A stretch of DNA of 6,719 nucleotides, from the NCBI GenBank assembly GCA_902491135.1, contig CABUGR010000056.1, positions 1 to 6,719 on the forward strand, given 5' to 3'. Origin of the DNA: an uncultured Collinsella sp. (lineage in GTDB: Bacteria; Actinomycetota; Coriobacteriia; Coriobacteriales; Coriobacteriaceae). The notes under the pieces are model-generated. The model saw only the letters and a program-made list of their open reading frames with translations. It was not told where the DNA came from and searched no databases. Positions 5,870-6,719 of the stretch are shown here, in pieces (the first letter of the stretch is position 1; each line of letters begins with the position of its first letter). The position numbers were made by a program, and so were the translations under genes.

Positions 5870-6016
5870 CTCCTGCCCTAAGCACAACGGCAGAGCACAT
5901 TTGCGCGAGCCGCTCATCGGTAACGCGGGCTACCGTTCACCGATATGCAAACGCGGCCGATTCCGGCTACCGCTACGCTGTGCTGCGTACGTCCACCCCC
6001 GAAGAATGGAGGCACC
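5870..6016 (+). promoter_or_regulatory. Upstream region of the SDR gene with an inverted repeat
   Basis: Since a strong terminator precedes it, the reductase gene needs its own promoter here. I find no convincing -35/-10 pair. A dyad, ATCGGT (5916-5921) and ACCGAT (5939-5944), has a competing inner dyad CGGTA/TACCG (5918-5922 and 5931-5935). It could be an operator or a leader structure. GGCTACCG is repeated at 5928-5935 and 5965-5972. No gene is supported in this stretch. Confidence 0.35.
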
Positions 6017-6719
6017 ATGTTGCTCGAGGGCAAGAAAGCAATCGTCACCGGAGGCACGCGCGGTATCGGCTATGCCATCGCCTGCCGTTTTATCGAGGAG
6101 GGTGCCGCCGTCACCGTCTTTGGCTCGCGCCAGGAGACTGCCGATGCAGCCGTTGAGAAGCTGACAGCCGTCTATCCCGACGCCAAGGTCTGGGGCCGTT
6201 CCTGCGACCTCACCTCGCTCGAGGCCGTGACCGAGGCCTTTACCCAGGCTGCAGCCGACATGGGCGGTCTCGATACGGTCGTCAACAACGCCGGCATCTC
6301 CCAGCGCTCGCCCCTTTTGGACTATACAGCCGAGGAGTTCGCCAAAGTTATGGACCTCAACGTCGTCGCCGTCTTTAACGGCCACCAGGCTGCTGCCAAG
6401 ATCATGACCGAGGCCGGCCACGGCGGCACCATCACTACCACAAGCTCAATGGTCGCCAAGTACGGCCAGCCTTCCGGCGTCGGTTACCCCACGTCCAAGT
6501 TTGCCGTCAACGGCATGGTCCAGTCGCTCTCGCGCGAGCTCGCCCCCATGGGCATCCGCGTCAACGCCGTTGCCCCTGGCGTGACTAAGACCGACATGGT
6601 CGCTAACCTGCCCGAAGAGGTCATCAAGCCCATCATCGCCACTATTCCGCTCGGCCGCATGGGCGAGCCCGAGGACATCGCCAACGCCTTCGTTTTCCTA
6701 GCGAGCGACATGTCATCCT
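6017..6719 (+). CDS. Short-chain dehydrogenase/reductase (SDR) family oxidoreductase, C-terminus cut by window edge
   Basis: This is a classical SDR enzyme, an NAD(P)-dependent oxidoreductase with a Rossmann fold; 234 codons are visible of a usual length near 250. Motifs are the cofactor loop TGGTRGIG at 11-18, NNAG at 90-93, and the catalytic set Asn115, Ser144, Tyr157 and Lys161 (YPTSK). The segment VNAVAPGVTKTDM follows near residue 185-197, and a LGRMGEPEDIANA-type C-terminal motif is present. Arg15 and Arg38 hint at NADP(H) preference; this is inference. The ATG at 6017 follows GGAGG (6008-6012) by 4 bases. It resembles FabG-like 3-oxoacyl-ACP reductases, but no fatty-acid genes are nearby, and many SDRs with these motifs act on sugars, polyols or other alcohols. 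The substrate is therefore left open. Confidence 0.93.
   Translation, partial: MLLEGKKAIVTGGTRGIGYAIACRFIEEGAAVTVFGSRQETADAAVEKLTAVYPDAKVWGRSCDLTSLEAVTEAFTQAAADMGGLDTVVNNAGISQRSPLLDYTAEEFAKVMDLNVVAVFNGHQAAAKIMTEAGHGGTITTTSSMVAKYGQPSGVGYPTSKFAVNGMVQSLSRELAPMGIRVNAVAPGVTKTDMVANLPEEVIKPIIATIPLGRMGEPEDIANAFVFLASDMSS

Noticed and set aside
5830..6164. Two roughly 105-codon plus-strand open frames between hom and the SDR gene
   Set aside because: They begin inside the hom terminator, run into the SDR gene in other frames and have no ribosome site.

Overview
This window looks like ordinary chromosomal DNA from a high-GC actinobacterium. The protein style (acidic, Ala/Gly/Asp-rich, strong C/G third positions, SD-led genes) best suits a gut Coriobacteriia member such as Collinsella. 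That placement is my impression from the sequence and was not searched.

The left part (1-3743) is on the minus strand. It is a branched-chain/neutral amino-acid ABC importer operon of the Liv (HAAT) type, transcribed right to left: livJ (lipoprotein substrate-binding protein), a 139-base gap with a strong stem-loop, livH and livM (the two permeases), then livG (ATPase), which is cut by the window edge. livH, livM and livG are tightly coupled by touching or overlapping ends. A livF ATPase would be expected just beyond position 1 but is not visible.

The middle (3744-4458) has no intact gene. It holds the livJ leader and an AT-rich upstream region with repeated ATTGC/GCAAT words. It then holds a short, clearly recognisable remnant of a second livJ-type gene (4013-4208) that keeps only the start/signal region, one internal block and the C-terminus. 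Beyond that lies a divergent control region shared with hom.

The right part (4459-6719) is on the plus strand. It contains a complete homoserine dehydrogenase gene (hom), whose product feeds threonine, isoleucine and methionine synthesis. A textbook intrinsic terminator follows, then the first 234 codons of a classical short-chain dehydrogenase/reductase, cut by the right edge.

Together these suggest a small amino-acid region: uptake of branched-chain amino acids on one side, and a biosynthetic step towards isoleucine/threonine/methionine divergently on the other. I see no CRISPR array, tRNA, rRNA, insertion sequence, phage gene or obviously novel system. The observations most worth a second look are the collapsed livJ paralogue, the motif shared by both livJ-copy upstream regions, and the stem-loop separating livJ from livHMG.
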